A stretch of DNA of 64,000 nt from Octadecabacter algicola (GCF_021532625.1 NZ_JAKGAR010000003.1:186001-250000), one strand, 5' to 3'; shown: positions 8,432-17,921, numbered from the stretch's first letter. Numbers and translations: made by a program. Notes: generated from the letters alone by a model not told the origin.

Positions 8432-9331
8432 TTACGATCCGCTAGATGCTGGGCGAGTCGACGCCGCCCGATCCAATTCTCGGTGACGTTTAGACACCCG
8501 CCAATCGTTGTTCGCAAGGGCCAAGACCAATTGTTCTGTTACATAAACGGACCGATGTTGCCCACCGGTACAGCCAAAACCAACGCTAACGTGCGATTTC
8601 CCTTCCTCTCGGAATGCTGGAAGCAGCATTAACAGCAGGTCCAAAACTTTATCCATGAACTCCGCCGCGCGCGGGTCTGTTTGAATGTAGTCCCCGACTG
8701 CCGCGTCCAAACCTGTGAATGTTCGCAAGGCGGGTTCCCAATAAGGATTTTTGAGAAACCGGCAGTCGAATGTCATGTCGACGCCCTTCGGCGCCCCACG
8801 TTTATAAGAAAACGATTGCAGGCTCACGCCGAACAAGCTGCCGCCGTCCTCGCCAAACCAATCCGTAAGACGCGCCTTGAGGTCATGGGGTGACAGCTCG
8901 GATGTATCCAACAAGATTTCAGCCTGTTCGCGCAAAGGCGCAAGAAGGTCAGCCTCTTTTCGGATGCCTTGGATTGCGGGCTCATCAGGGGCGAGCGGGT
9001 GACGTCGTCGGGTTTCGGAATAACGACGAACAAGCGTATCTTCGTCTGCTTCGAGGTAAAGAAGTTGCGCGTCGATATCGTCCCTCAGCTGAAGGTTCTT
9101 CAACATCTCAGCGACGCCTGCGTTCGAGAAGTCTCGATTCCGGACATCGATCCCAATTGCTAAAGGGGACTGCAGTTCACCATCCGTCAGTCGCGGGATC
9201 AATGTCAGGGGGACGTTATCAATTGCCTCAAAGCCGAGGTCTTCAAGCACATTGATTGCCGTGGAACGCCCAGCACCGGACGGCCCGCTTACGACGATTA
9301 GCTTTTGCGGCTGAGGGGAATCGTTTGCCAT
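8432..9331 (-). CDS. rapZ: RNase adapter RapZ / YvcJ-family nucleotide-binding protein
   Basis: A 299-aa P-loop protein of the RapZ family. The Walker A motif is GPSGAGRS (residues 16-23) with Arg where Lys is usual. The second block DNVPLTLIP and the C-terminal domain with SFSYKRGAPKGVDMTFDCRFL, NPYWEPALR, and FGCTGGQHRSVY are diagnostic. In enterobacteria RapZ controls glucosamine-6-phosphate synthase through RNase E and small RNAs; in other bacteria the role is not settled. The sequence after GGQHRSVYVTEQL is slightly extended. It sits between hprK (22 bp upstream) and EIIA. Confidence 0.94.
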   Translation of the reverse strand: MANDSPQPQKLIVVSGPSGAGRSTAINVLEDLGFEAIDNVPLTLIPRLTDGELQSPLAIGIDVRNRDFSNAGVAEMLKNLQLRDDIDAQLLYLEADEDTLVRRYSETRRRHPLAPDEPAIQGIRKEADLLAPLREQAEILLDTSELSPHDLKARLTDWFGEDGGSLFGVSLQSFSYKRGAPKGVDMTFDCRFLKNPYWEPALRTFTGLDAAVGDYIQTDPRAAEFMDKVLDLLLMLLPAFREEGKSHVSVGFGCTGGQHRSVYVTEQLVLALANNDWRVSKRHRELDRAASTRPASSGS

Positions 9332-9353
9332 CTTCAGTCCCTACCTATCCAGA

Positions 9354-9803
9354 TCAATCCGATCGTTCATGTTTCATATACTGCATAATTGCGTCAACGA
9401 AATGGCCGGTCTCGGGGTTGTGAAGGATCGCGACGGGCTGGTTAAGCAACATAACCTTTCGCCACGGCGGGACGCGCTCGACCTCAACCGCTCCAAGGTC
9501 GACGACCAGACGCAACGGCGCTTTCTCGATGTGATCGACAGATAGGATGCCGACTCCACGTGCCTCTATTCGCCCCTTAAGAGTTGGCGGGCAATGCGCG
9601 ACTAACCCGTGCGGCGCGTCCTCAATCCAAGTGATGTCATCGGCCAAAAGTACTGCGCCACGTGACATCAACGCCAGCGCATGCCCCGACTTTCCAGAGC
9701 CGGACGGGCCGGTTAGCGCAACCGCGTGGCCGTTTATTACAACAGTACTGGCGTGAAGCTGCAATCGACCGTCAGGCCCATCTTTGGGCGCGACCGACAA
9801 CAT
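9354..9803 (-). CDS. hprK: HPr kinase/phosphorylase, short alphaproteobacterial form
   Basis: At 149 aa this protein has only the catalytic C-terminal domain of HPr kinase, as is known for alphaproteobacteria; the N-terminal domain of Firmicutes HprK is absent. The Walker A motif GPSGSGKS is at residues 32-39 and the HprK signature RIEARGVGIL at about 78-87. It would phosphorylate Ser46 of the HPr encoded downstream. It starts directly after the chvG stop (TAAATG), so it is coupled to the two-component system. Confidence 0.92.
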   Translation of the reverse strand: MLSVAPKDGPDGRLQLHASTVVINGHAVALTGPSGSGKSGHALALMSRGAVLLADDITWIEDAPHGLVAHCPPTLKGRIEARGVGILSVDHIEKAPLRLVVDLGAVEVERVPPWRKVMLLNQPVAILHNPETGHFVDAIMQYMKHERSD

Positions 9804-11540
9804 TTAGACCGGCAGGCCAACGACAAAGCGCGCGCCCAAAGGATCGGATCCGATGTCTGCATCCGTGGGGCGGATGTTCTCCGCCCAGATTACGCCGCCG
9901 TGCGCTTCGACAATTTGTTTAGAGATCGCAAGGCCAAGTCCAGAGTTGTCACCAAACTGTTGTTCGGGGCGTTCTGAATAGAAACGCTGGAACACTTTTT
10001 GTAATGCGCCATCAGGAATACCTGGCCCTGTGTCTTCCACAACGACCAGCACGCGATTCTCGCGTTTACGGACCCAGACGCGGATCGCGTCACCATCTTC
10101 ACAAAACGAAATTGCGTTGGAAATCAGGTTAACGAACACCTGAGCCAATCGACCCTCTAGACCCAAAATCTCAATCTCGCCTTCTGGGAGGTCCGACATG
10201 AAATCGACACCTTTTTCTTTCGCTTGAGTGCCTAGGAATTCGGTCAAGTGCCCCAACATTTTGATGAGGTTAAAGGCTTCTTCCTCTTCCTTCACGAGTT
10301 CGGAATCCAAACGCGACGCATTGGAAATATCACTGACCAAACGGTCCAAACGCTGAACGTCGTGCTCGATCACCTCGAGCATTCGATCGCGATGATCTTG
10401 ACGCGTAACTTTTCGCAAAGTCCCGACCGCTGAACGCAGCGACGCAAGCGGGTTCTTGATTTCATGTGCCACGTCGGCTGCAAATTGTTCGTTACCTTCA
10501 ATCCGTTCAAACAAAGCAGACACCATGCCGCGCAGCGCGCCGGACAAACGCCCGATTTCATCTGGGCGTCCCGTTAGATCAGGAATTTGAATGCTATGAG
10601 GCGACTTTTTGCGGGCGTTCCTATCTCTGCCCAGTTCAGCCGCTTTCGCCAAATCCGACAGAGGATGTGCAATCGTAGACGCAAGTACGAGGCTCAAGAT
10701 GATAGAGACGATGACCCCAATGAGAAACATCTGAAGAAGCTGCTCACGGTCGCGCGCGACCAGTTCGTCTAACTCGCCGGGAGACGAAACAAGGGCAATC
10801 ACGCCAACCGGCGCACCGCCTTGCTGAACAACTGGTGTCAGGACTTTAAAGAAAGACCGCCCCTGGCCGTCGGTTAGGGTTTCCAACCACGTCCCTGAAT
10901 TGAGGGTTACTTGTACATCGCCCTGCAACTCTTCGGTCAAATCCAAAGCTACGTCGTTGTTGCGCCCCCCAAACAGCCCTGAGATTTTTTCGAATGCACC
11001 ATTGAGAAGCCTTGTAATGAAAACGCTGCGACCATCACGTTCCAGTCCGGGAACTGGGGCGCCTTCTGTCGTAGGGGCGGACCACCTTTGAACAAGCGTG
11101 CCACTTCGATCCAAAAGGTAAACATCGACACCGCCCCGAAGGTCCAAGTTTTCGAGAGTGATCTGCGCATCCATGCCGTCACCGCTCATGAGGTTGACGG
11201 GAGCATTGATGGGCAGCTGTGCCTCGAACACATCAGCAATGAGTTCAACTTCGCTTACCAACGCGCTGCCACGTTGATACGTCAGGTTGTCGCGCGCCGG
11301 ATTGAGGTAGAGGACCCCCGCAACCATGACGATCAACCCCAAAAGGTTAAACGTTATGATCTTACGCGCAATTGGCGACTTTCGAAGGTGAAACACCCCG
11401 CGGCGTTTGCGCCGCTGTGTCATTGCATCGCCAGAGCGCGGTGCAACAAAGTCCTCCCCAAGCACGACGCCGCCGCCCCCGCGCGCAGCGTTGCGCACGG
11501 ATTTCAAGTCTCGGACGTCAATCTTTGGGGCAACCGTCAT
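9804..11540 (-). CDS. chvG: Sensor histidine kinase ChvG
   Basis: A 578-aa membrane kinase. There are two transmembrane segments, about residues 58-80 and 270-292, enclosing a periplasmic sensor domain of roughly 190 residues. A HAMP-like linker follows, and the H-box AADVAHEIKNPLASL contains His359. The ATPase domain shows VNLISNAISF, VVVEDTGPGIP and a GLGLAISKQIVEAHGG G-box. ChvG in other alphaproteobacteria senses acid pH or envelope stress and phosphorylates ChvI. Its N-terminal 40 residues before the first helix are poorly conserved and rich in Arg and Gly. It is 29 bp downstream of chvI and abuts hprK. Confidence 0.93.
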   Translation of the reverse strand: MTVAPKIDVRDLKSVRNAARGGGGVVLGEDFVAPRSGDAMTQRRKRRGVFHLRKSPIARKIITFNLLGLIVMVAGVLYLNPARDNLTYQRGSALVSEVELIADVFEAQLPINAPVNLMSGDGMDAQITLENLDLRGGVDVYLLDRSGTLVQRWSAPTTEGAPVPGLERDGRSVFITRLLNGAFEKISGLFGGRNNDVALDLTEELQGDVQVTLNSGTWLETLTDGQGRSFFKVLTPVVQQGGAPVGVIALVSSPGELDELVARDREQLLQMFLIGVIVSIILSLVLASTIAHPLSDLAKAAELGRDRNARKKSPHSIQIPDLTGRPDEIGRLSGALRGMVSALFERIEGNEQFAADVAHEIKNPLASLRSAVGTLRKVTRQDHRDRMLEVIEHDVQRLDRLVSDISNASRLDSELVKEEEEAFNLIKMLGHLTEFLGTQAKEKGVDFMSDLPEGEIEILGLEGRLAQVFVNLISNAISFCEDGDAIRVWVRKRENRVLVVVEDTGPGIPDGALQKVFQRFYSERPEQQFGDNSGLGLAISKQIVEAHGGVIWAENIRPTDADIGSDPLGARFVVGLPV

Positions 11541-11569
11541 GGAAGATCCCTACTTAAGGAACGGCAATA

Positions 11570-12271
11570 TTACTCTTCGTTGTATCGGTAACCGATACCA
11601 TAAAGAGTTTCGATCGCTGAGAATTCGTCATCAGCCGTGCGCATCTTTTTGCGCAAACGCTTGATGTGGCTGTCGATCGTGCGGTCATCTACGTAAACTT
11701 GGTCATCATAGGCGACGTCCATCAACTGATCCCGAGATTTCACGAAACCTGGGCGCTGTGCCAATGCCTGCAACAAAAGGAACTCGGTGACTGTCAGAGA
11801 CACGTCATTGCCTTTCCATTTAACGGCGTGGCGCAATGGATCCATCGAAAGGTCCCCGCGCACGAGAACCTTGGTTTCCTCGGTCTCTTCTACAGGTTCG
11901 CCGGACATCGCATCTTGACGACGCAACAAAGCACGAATGCGTTCCACCAAAAGACGTTGGCTGAACGGTTTCTTTACGTAGTCGTCGGCGCCCATACGTA
12001 GGCCGAGAACTTCATCAATCTCATCGTCTTTGGATGTCAGAAAGATCACAGGCATGGTGGTTTTCTGGCGGATTCGCTGAAGCAAATCCATGCCATCCAT
12101 GCGCGGCATTTTGATATCCAAAACTGCCATGTCAGGAAGGCGCTTGTTAAAAGCGTCCAGCGCTTGCTGGCCATCTGCATACGTCTCAACCTCGAAGCCC
12201 TCGGCCTCAAGTGTAATCTGTACGGAAGTCAAAATATTCCGGTCGTCATCGACAAGTGCGATTCGTGACAT
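11570..12271 (-). CDS. chvI: Response regulator ChvI
   Basis: A 233-aa OmpR-family response regulator. The receiver domain has the acidic pocket at Asp8-Asp10 and the phospho-acceptor Asp52 in [11 protein letters not shown], with a conserved K in VKKPFS. The C-terminal winged helix carries [18 protein letters not shown] and [15 protein letters not shown]. It is the partner of ChvG encoded just downstream. pckA is divergent across a 319-bp gap; chvI, chvG and pckA are neighbours in many alphaproteobacteria. The frame of an overlong upstream extension of pckA crosses this gene antisense and is not real. Confidence 0.94.
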   Translation of the reverse strand: MSRIALVDDDRNILTSVQITLEAEGFEVETYADGQQALDAFNKRLPDMAVLDIKMPRMDGMDLLQRIRQKTTMPVIFLTSKDDEIDEVLGLRMGADDYVKKPFSQRLLVERIRALLRRQDAMSGEPVEETEETKVLVRGDLSMDPLRHAVKWKGNDVSLTVTEFLLLQALAQRPGFVKSRDQLMDVAYDDQVYVDDRTIDSHIKRLRKKMRTADDEFSAIETLYGIGYRYNEE

Positions 12272-12590
12272 GTTAATGCCCCTCTACTGCTCAATTATTA
12301 TTGCCTGTTTTTTCTTAGTTTTGCCCTACTTAGGGTCAGCGAATCAATCCGAAACTAGGAAAAAGCGGCAATCGACACCCTCTTGTACCCTGAAAAACAG
12401 TAACCAATGGCTAAAATGTCTCACTTCTGGCCTGAACGCGGACATTCTCCGAGCGACGAACCGCCTTGGTGGCGCTAACTGGAATATGATTGCGCTAACT
12501 GCGTCAAAGGCGACTATTCACGCAGTAAAATCCCATGTTAAGTCCGATTCATCGAGGCCGCGTCGGCCTCTGAATATTAGGAGAAATACA
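12272..12590 (+). promoter_or_regulatory. chvI-pckA divergent regulatory region
   Basis: This 319-bp gap separates the divergent chvI and pckA genes. It holds no gene I can support. Two exact copies of GCGCTAACTG lie at 12472-12481 and 12492-12501, exactly 20 bp apart, which is about two helical turns and so on one face of DNA. A perfect hairpin, GAGGCCG (12554-12560) and CGGCCTC (12564-12570), lies in the likely 5' leader of pckA, 10 bp before its AGGAG ribosome site. The direct repeat is a candidate operator, possibly for ChvI, because OmpR-family regulators bind tandem repeats; this is inference. Confidence 0.45.
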
Positions 12591-14189
12591 ATGGACCACG
12601 GCACGGCCAACCCTTCGATGAAACTGCAGGATCAGGGCATCAGCGGGCTGGGACAGGTCTATTATAACTATTCCGAAGATGACCTTATCGCCGAAGCGCT
12701 GAAGCGCGACGAAGGTCAGCTTGGCAAGGGCGGCACGTTCCTTGTGACCACTGGCAAGTTCACCGGTCGTTCGCCAAAGGACAAACACGTCGTTCGCAGC
12801 GCCACCACTGAAAACACAATCTGGTGGGACAACAACGCAGCACAAGCGCCGGAAGCATTTGATCGGCTCTACGAGGACATGGTCGCGCATATGGGCGGTA
12901 AAGACTACTTCGTTCAGGACTTGTTCGGCGGCGCCGACCCTGCGCACCGTCTGGACGTTCGCTTCGTCACTGAACTGGCGTGGCACGGATTGTTCATACG
13001 TCACATGATGCGGCGCCCTGAAGCTTCCGAAGTTGAAGGCTTCTCTCCGGACTGGACAGTGATCAACTGCCCAAGCTTCTTGGCTGATCCAGAACGCCAC
13101 GGCTGCCGCAGCGAAACAGTCATTACCATGAACTTCGATCGCAAGATGATCTTGATCGCAGGGACTGAGTACGCGGGCGAGAACAAGAAATCTGTCTTCA
13201 CGCTGCTCAACTACCTGCTGCCTGAAAAAGACATCATGCCGATGCACTGCTCAGCCAACCACGCCAAAGACAACCCAGTCGATAGCGCTGTGTTCTTCGG
13301 CCTTTCTGGTACAGGCAAAACAACTTTGTCCGCTGACCCGAACCGAACACTGATCGGTGACGACGAGCACGGCTGGTCGGATCGCGGCATTTTTAACTTC
13401 GAGGGCGGTTGCTACGCGAAAACGATCGGTCTGAACCCAGAAGCCGAACCAGAAATCTATGCCACAACGCAGATGCCTGGCACGGTTATCGAAAACATGG
13501 TCTTCGATCCCGAAACGCTTGAATTGGATTTTGAAGATGACAGCCTGACGGCCAACATGCGTTGTGCTTACCCGCTGAACTATATCTCCAATGCGTCCGA
13601 AAGCGCACTGGGCGGTCACCCGAAGAATATCATCATGCTGACATGTGATGCATTTGGTGTTTTGCCTCCGATCGCACGGCTGACACCGGCACAAGCAATG
13701 TATCACTTCCTTTCGGGCTTTACGTCCAAGGTTGCGGGCACTGAACGCGGTGTGACGGAACCAGAGCCAACGTTTTCCACCTGCTTTGGTGCGCCCTTCA
13801 TGCCGCGCCGCCCAGAAGTTTACGGCAAGCTTTTGCAAAAGAAGATCGCGGAACATGGTGCAACTTGCTGGTTGGTGAATACGGGCTGGACCGGTGGCGC
13901 GTATGGCACCGGTAGCCGGATGCCGATCAAGGCGACACGCGCGTTGCTGACAGCTGCACTGAACGGTTCATTGGTCGAAGGGCAGTTCCGCAAGGACGCG
14001 AACTTTGGCTTTGATGTACCGCTTGCCTGTGACGGTGTTGACGATGTGTTGCTGAGCCCACGTGACACTTGGGCGAATGGCGCGGACTACGATGCCCAAG
14101 CAAACAAATTGGTCGACATGTTCTCCGGAAACTTCGAACAATATGTTCCGTTCATTGATGAGGATGTCAAAGCCGCAGCAATCGGCTAA
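12591..14189 (+). CDS. pckA: Phosphoenolpyruvate carboxykinase (ATP)
   Basis: The 532-aa ATP-dependent PEP carboxykinase converts oxaloacetate to PEP in gluconeogenesis. The ATP-binding loop [15 protein letters not shown] and the metal-binding [22 protein letters not shown] are intact, and [24 protein letters not shown] near the C-terminus is typical. The ATG at 12591 is preceded by AGGAG and matches the family N-terminus; the long upstream extension of the frame is an artefact. Its location beside the ChvG/ChvI and PTS genes fits known control of pckA by carbon and pH signals in alphaproteobacteria, though regulation here is not shown. Confidence 0.97.
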   Translation: MDHGTANPSMKLQDQGISGLGQVYYNYSEDDLIAEALKRDEGQLGKGGTFLVTTGKFTGRSPKDKHVVRSATTENTIWWDNNAAQAPEAFDRLYEDMVAHMGGKDYFVQDLFGGADPAHRLDVRFVTELAWHGLFIRHMMRRPEASEVEGFSPDWTVINCPSFLADPERHGCRSETVITMNFDRKMILIAGTEYAGENKKSVFTLLNYLLPEKDIMPMHCSANHAKDNPVDSAVFFGLSGTGKTTLSADPNRTLIGDDEHGWSDRGIFNFEGGCYAKTIGLNPEAEPEIYATTQMPGTVIENMVFDPETLELDFEDDSLTANMRCAYPLNYISNASESALGGHPKNIIMLTCDAFGVLPPIARLTPAQAMYHFLSGFTSKVAGTERGVTEPEPTFSTCFGAPFMPRRPEVYGKLLQKKIAEHGATCWLVNTGWTGGAYGTGSRMPIKATRALLTAALNGSLVEGQFRKDANFGFDVPLACDGVDDVLLSPRDTWANGADYDAQANKLVDMFSGNFEQYVPFIDEDVKAAAIG

Positions 14190-14193
14190 TATC

Positions 14194-14211
14194 TTCGCAT
14201 GATGATGCGAA
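14194..14211 (+). repeat. Inverted repeat over the DUF3859 start codons
   Basis: TTCGCAT (14194-14200) and ATGCGAA (14205-14211) form a perfect 7-bp inverted repeat with a 4-base loop, covering all three candidate start codons of the DUF3859 gene just after pckA. It has no T-run and so is not a standard terminator. It could dampen initiation on the pckA mRNA or be chance. Confidence 0.4.
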
Positions 14212-14750
14212 CCTTATATCTTAGCAGCGCCCTCGCAATTTGCGGGGGCGTTGTCGTTACTGCGCAAAGTACCGATACCGTCTCACCCCTTCTGGGATTT
14301 TATGAAGCCGGCGTCCTGTGCGCGATGGAGGGCGGCGTAATGCGAGACGCCCCAAATACGGCTGCGGGAAGCACCCTTGTGGTAGAAGACGCCCCTCCTT
14401 TTGTTAGCGAGGGCCGGCTGGTCCCAGCCGTGATCGGTGTCGGGTTCGGGGTACGCGCGGGCCTTCAAGGCGCACTGGGCCAAGACAACGTCGTCATGAC
14501 AGTCACACACCCCCCGCTAATCGGTAACGGCCTTACAAAACAAAGCTTTGGTACTTCGATAGGCGGCGAGCTGACCCCCGGTATCACGTTCTACCAATTC
14601 GACTATCCTTACGAATTGGTTCTTGGGGATTGGACGATGACGGCGAAATCCAACGGCGTGACGTTTTATCAGACAACGTTCACTGTTGTACCGCCCGAGA
14701 CCCTTCCGGACTTGGCGGCTATCTGCGGCTACACGGAATTGCTGAGTTAA
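14199..14750 (+). CDS. Exported DUF3859 family protein
   Basis: A 183-aa protein with an N-terminal signal peptide (hydrophobic stretch LYLSSALAICGGVVVTAQ, likely cut after AQ). Two cysteines remain in the mature part, one in LCAMEGG and one in ICGYTE near the C-terminus, which could pair. The body is beta-rich and resembles DUF3859, whose function is unknown. Three ATGs in tandem (14199, 14202, 14205) are possible starts, and all lie in a perfect inverted repeat. No good Shine-Dalgarno precedes them. The gene begins 9 bp after pckA, so readthrough expression is likely. The 3' end overlaps the convergent exporter gene by 4 bp. Confidence 0.7.
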   Translation: MMMRTLYLSSALAICGGVVVTAQSTDTVSPLLGFYEAGVLCAMEGGVMRDAPNTAAGSTLVVEDAPPFVSEGRLVPAVIGVGFGVRAGLQGALGQDNVVMTVTHPPLIGNGLTKQSFGTSIGGELTPGITFYQFDYPYELVLGDWTMTAKSNGVTFYQTTFTVVPPETLPDLAAICGYTELLS

Positions 14751-15514
14751 CCGAGGACCGCACGGCGGATCAGGTTCAGGCCCGCGACCGCCAAAACAAC
14801 AAGGGTTAGCATCCGAAACTTTTCCTGCGGAATCTGGTCTTGTAGCCGAAACCCTATCCATAGCCCTGCGAAGGCAAACGGTAGGATCGTGAGCGTCAAA
14901 GGCAGGTTCTCACTCCTCAGCACACCCGTCTGAAGGTGCGCTCCGGCCAGCGCGATCGCACCAATACCATAGATAACGCCTTGGGCGCGCATCTGGTCCT
15001 GCTTCGGGGTGTTTACCGCCGTCAAATAAGAAACCGTCGGCGGCCCCCAAACGCCCGAAATACCGCCGACAAAACCTGCAAAACTACCAATGACTGCATC
15101 CAGTCGCGTCGATCGCGCGGAGAGTTTTGGTTTCCAGCCTGCCAACTGCAAGACCGAAAACAGCGCGACAGGTAAACCGATCAAAGCATAGAGCATTTGC
15201 GGTTCAAGAATACGGACAAGCTGGGCGCTCATCACCAACAACAGCACCAAGCACAAAAGGAAAACGCGAAACTCTCTTATCGTTTGAAGGGCGCTTTGCA
15301 GGCCTTGGCGCAACGACTGCCAAACGTTCGTTAGGAGTGTCGGCAAGATCAGCGCGGCCAATGCCTGTTCTGGCGGCAACACAAGCGTCATACCCGAAAT
15401 CAGAATCATAGGCATCGCGAAACCAACGACACCCTTCACTACTCCAGAAAACGTCGCCACCGCCAAGATGAACAACAACGTGCCAATACCATCGATTCCA
15501 TGTAAATATTCCAT
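14747..15514 (-). CDS. Sulfite exporter TauE/SafE family membrane protein
   Basis: A 255-aa integral membrane protein with about eight hydrophobic helices. Two homologous halves each carry the glycine-rich motif of the family: SGVVKGVVGFAMPMILI near the N-terminus and GSFAGFVGGISGVWGPPTVSYL in the second half. TauE/SafE proteins export sulfonates, sulfite or other organic anions; the substrate here is unknown. The ATG at 15512-15514 was preferred because the hydrophobic domain starts soon after it, but a GTG two codons earlier is also possible and neither has a strong ribosome site. It is divergent from mcd. Confidence 0.82.
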   Translation of the reverse strand: MEYLHGIDGIGTLLFILAVATFSGVVKGVVGFAMPMILISGMTLVLPPEQALAALILPTLLTNVWQSLRQGLQSALQTIREFRVFLLCLVLLLVMSAQLVRILEPQMLYALIGLPVALFSVLQLAGWKPKLSARSTRLDAVIGSFAGFVGGISGVWGPPTVSYLTAVNTPKQDQMRAQGVIYGIGAIALAGAHLQTGVLRSENLPLTLTILPFAFAGLWIGFRLQDQIPQEKFRMLTLVVLAVAGLNLIRRAVLG

Positions 15515-15660
15515 AATCACGCAAATACACTGCCATTCCCCCCACCGCACTCCATTTCCGTTCGGTTATTTTCGTTCGCAAGAGTTCTTTTTTGTGAATT
15601 ATTATTGCGCTGCGCTTGCGAGGGGGTTATTTCTGCGCCTGCACAATAAAGGAGTCGACT

Positions 15661-17331
15661 ATGCCCCTCGACGCACAAGACAAAACTGCGCTGTTGCCTG
15701 ACCTACTGACGACAACCGGCGCCGTGATCTCGCCGCTACGCGCACTTCTTGAGACCGCAAAAGACTGCGTTCGAGGCCTCGTGGTTGTTGATGGTCGTGT
15801 TTCAGGGCCCAAAGTTGAGGCCGAACAGACGGCGTCCCACGGGCTGGCATGGCTGGCAACATACGTCGAAGCCTTGGCGCAAATGCAAGTTTGGGCAGAA
15901 AAACTGAAATCGGACGGCAAGTTCGGTGAAGTTGAACAATTGATCCATCAGATCGCATTTGGTGAATATCTCGCCCAAATCAGCGGTGGCATCCCGATGA
16001 ACCAAGGCGAGATTTTGCGCCTGCAGGATATCGGTCTAACGCAAGATCAAATGAATACGTTGGCCACGCCTGAGATTCAGACCCTAACCCAAAGCGGCAA
16101 CACACAAGCAGCACGTTTGCGCCTTGTGGCCTTGATGCAGGAACGCAGTGCAGAAGTAACCGTCGGGGCAACAGGCCTTGATGAAGAACTGGAAATGATC
16201 CGCGATCAGTTCCGCCGTTATGCCGTTGAAAAGGTCGAACCCTTCGCCCACGAATGGCACCTAAAAGACGAATTGATCCCGATGGACGTCATCGACGAAT
16301 TGGCCGAAATGGGCGTATTCGGCCTGACGATCCCCGAAGAATACGGCGGCTTTGGGCTGTCCAAAGCTTCTATGTGTGTTGTTTCCGAAGAATTGTCGCG
16401 CGGTTACATAGGTGTTGGATCACTTGGGACCCGCTCCGAGATTGCGGCCGAACTGATTATCGCAGGCGGTACTGAAGAGCAGAAACAGAAATGGTTGCCA
16501 GCTTTGGCCAGTGCCGAGAAACTGCCAACAGCCGTGTTTACCGAACCGAATACGGGGTCCGACCTAGGGGCGCTGCGCACACGCGCGGTTAAGGACGGTG
16601 ATAACTACACCGTCACAGGCAACAAAACTTGGATCACCCACGCAAGCCGCACGCACGTCATGACACTGCTGGCCCGCACGGACCCAAACACGACAGACTA
16701 CAAAGGTCTGTCCATGTTCTTGGCCGAAAAGACACCGGGCGATGACGCGAACCCGTTCCCGACCGAAGGCATGACCGGAGGGGAAATCGAAGTGCTCGGT
16801 TATCGCGGCATGAAGGAATACGAACTCGCGTTTGATGGCTTTGCAGTCAAAGGTGAGAACCTTTTGGGAGGCGAAGAGGGCAAAGGCTTTAAGCAGCTGA
16901 TGGAGACATTCGAGTCCGCCCGCATCCAGACAGCTGCCCGTGCCATTGGCGTGGCGTGTTCGGCAATGGACGTGGCGATGCAGTATGCGCAGGACCGCAA
17001 GCAATTCGGCAAAAGCCTGATCGAATTCCCACGCGTGGCCAACAAACTTGCCATGATGGCGGTTGAGATCATGGTCGCCCGTCAGCTGACCTATTTCAGC
17101 GCCTTTGAGAAAGACGAAGGCCGCCGCTGTGACGTAGAGGCCGGCATGGCGAAACTGCTGGGCGCACGGGTCGCGTGGGCGGCTGCGGACAATGCACTAC
17201 AAATCCACGGCGGCAACGGTTTTGCGCTTGAATACAAAGTTAGCCGCATCCTTTGCGACGCTCGTATCCTGAACATCTTTGAAGGTGCCGGTGAGATTCA
17301 AGCTCAGGTGATTTCACGTCGGATACTTTAG
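15661..17331 (+). CDS. mcd: (2S)-methylsuccinyl-CoA dehydrogenase
   Basis: A 556-aa flavoprotein made of an acyl-CoA dehydrogenase core (from about residue 170) and a 160-170 residue N-terminal extension. That extension is characteristic of methylsuccinyl-CoA dehydrogenase of the ethylmalonyl-CoA pathway. The core shows FTEPNTGSDLGALRTRA, the WITHASRTHVM flavin segment, DRKQFGKSLIEFP and the IHGGNGFALEY region. The ATG has a perfect AAGGAG 8 bases upstream. It would oxidise methylsuccinyl-CoA to mesaconyl-CoA and pass electrons to ETF (etfBA at 3.3 kb). The pathway also uses cobalamin-dependent mutases, which links it to the B12 genes in this window. Confidence 0.9.
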   Translation: MPLDAQDKTALLPDLLTTTGAVISPLRALLETAKDCVRGLVVVDGRVSGPKVEAEQTASHGLAWLATYVEALAQMQVWAEKLKSDGKFGEVEQLIHQIAFGEYLAQISGGIPMNQGEILRLQDIGLTQDQMNTLATPEIQTLTQSGNTQAARLRLVALMQERSAEVTVGATGLDEELEMIRDQFRRYAVEKVEPFAHEWHLKDELIPMDVIDELAEMGVFGLTIPEEYGGFGLSKASMCVVSEELSRGYIGVGSLGTRSEIAAELIIAGGTEEQKQKWLPALASAEKLPTAVFTEPNTGSDLGALRTRAVKDGDNYTVTGNKTWITHASRTHVMTLLARTDPNTTDYKGLSMFLAEKTPGDDANPFPTEGMTGGEIEVLGYRGMKEYELAFDGFAVKGENLLGGEEGKGFKQLMETFESARIQTAARAIGVACSAMDVAMQYAQDRKQFGKSLIEFPRVANKLAMMAVEIMVARQLTYFSAFEKDEGRRCDVEAGMAKLLGARVAWAAADNALQIHGGNGFALEYKVSRILCDARILNIFEGAGEIQAQVISRRIL

Positions 17332-17378
17332 GAAACCGTCCCCTTACAGGTGGGTCTGGCAACCGCTATTCTCGGCCC

Positions 17379-17921
17379 ATGAATAAAATCTTGCCGATCA
17401 TAACCTTTGTTGCCTTCGCTGCCTGTCAGGGAGACGAAAGCGTGTCCAAATTCACTGACCCAGAAACTGAATATCAGTTAACTGAATTAGATGACGCACC
17501 GTTTACGGCGCGGGCAACAATCACCTTTCCCGAAGAAGGGCGCGTCGAGGGGCAAGCCCCCTGCAACCGTTATTTCGCAACGCAGACTGCGCCCTATCCT
17601 TGGTTTGCCCTCGAAGGGATCGGCGCGACGCGTATGGCTTGCGAAGATCTTGCTGCCGAATCCGCCTTCTTTGCCGCATTGGAAGTCATGACCTTGGCGG
17701 AAGTTCAGGGCGGCACGCTCATCCTGTCTAACGTCGATGGGCGATCAATGGTTTTTAAGCCCGTTAAGTCGAGCGTTTCAAGACGTCGATCAGGCGTTGG
17801 CGGGCATCAGGTAAAGGGCGATCCCCCAGCGATTTCGCGAGGTGATGGTGCAGGAAATGTCCTGTGGTTTTCAACGCGATCAAGATGTCTGGGATATCAG
17901 CATCCCCTTTGCCCAGCATGA
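17379..17921 (+). CDS. META-domain lipoprotein with antisense-overlapping tail
   Basis: A 180-aa frame that starts with a lipoprotein signal ([10 protein letters not shown], lipobox AFAAC with Cys at about residue 13). It contains an HslJ-like META domain: [32 protein letters not shown] and a [13 protein letters not shown] segment. The META fold normally ends at a strand like the SMVFKP found near residue 125. From residue 129 on, the frame runs 158 bp antisense through the end of recO and the translation loses any domain character, so the original stop may have been lost. The stop of recO lies at 17764-17766. Function is unknown; META proteins are linked to stress resistance. Confidence 0.68.
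   Translation: MNKILPIITFVAFAACQGDESVSKFTDPETEYQLTELDDAPFTARATITFPEEGRVEGQAPCNRYFATQTAPYPWFALEGIGATRMACEDLAAESAFFAALEVMTLAEVQGGTLILSNVDGRSMVFKPVKSSVSRRRSGVGGHQVKGDPPAISRGDGAGNVLWFSTRSRCLGYQHPLCPA

Noticed and set aside
12090-12590. N-terminal extension of pckA by 167 codons
   Set aside because: It runs antisense through chvI, and the true start at 12591 has AGGAG and matches the family N-terminus.
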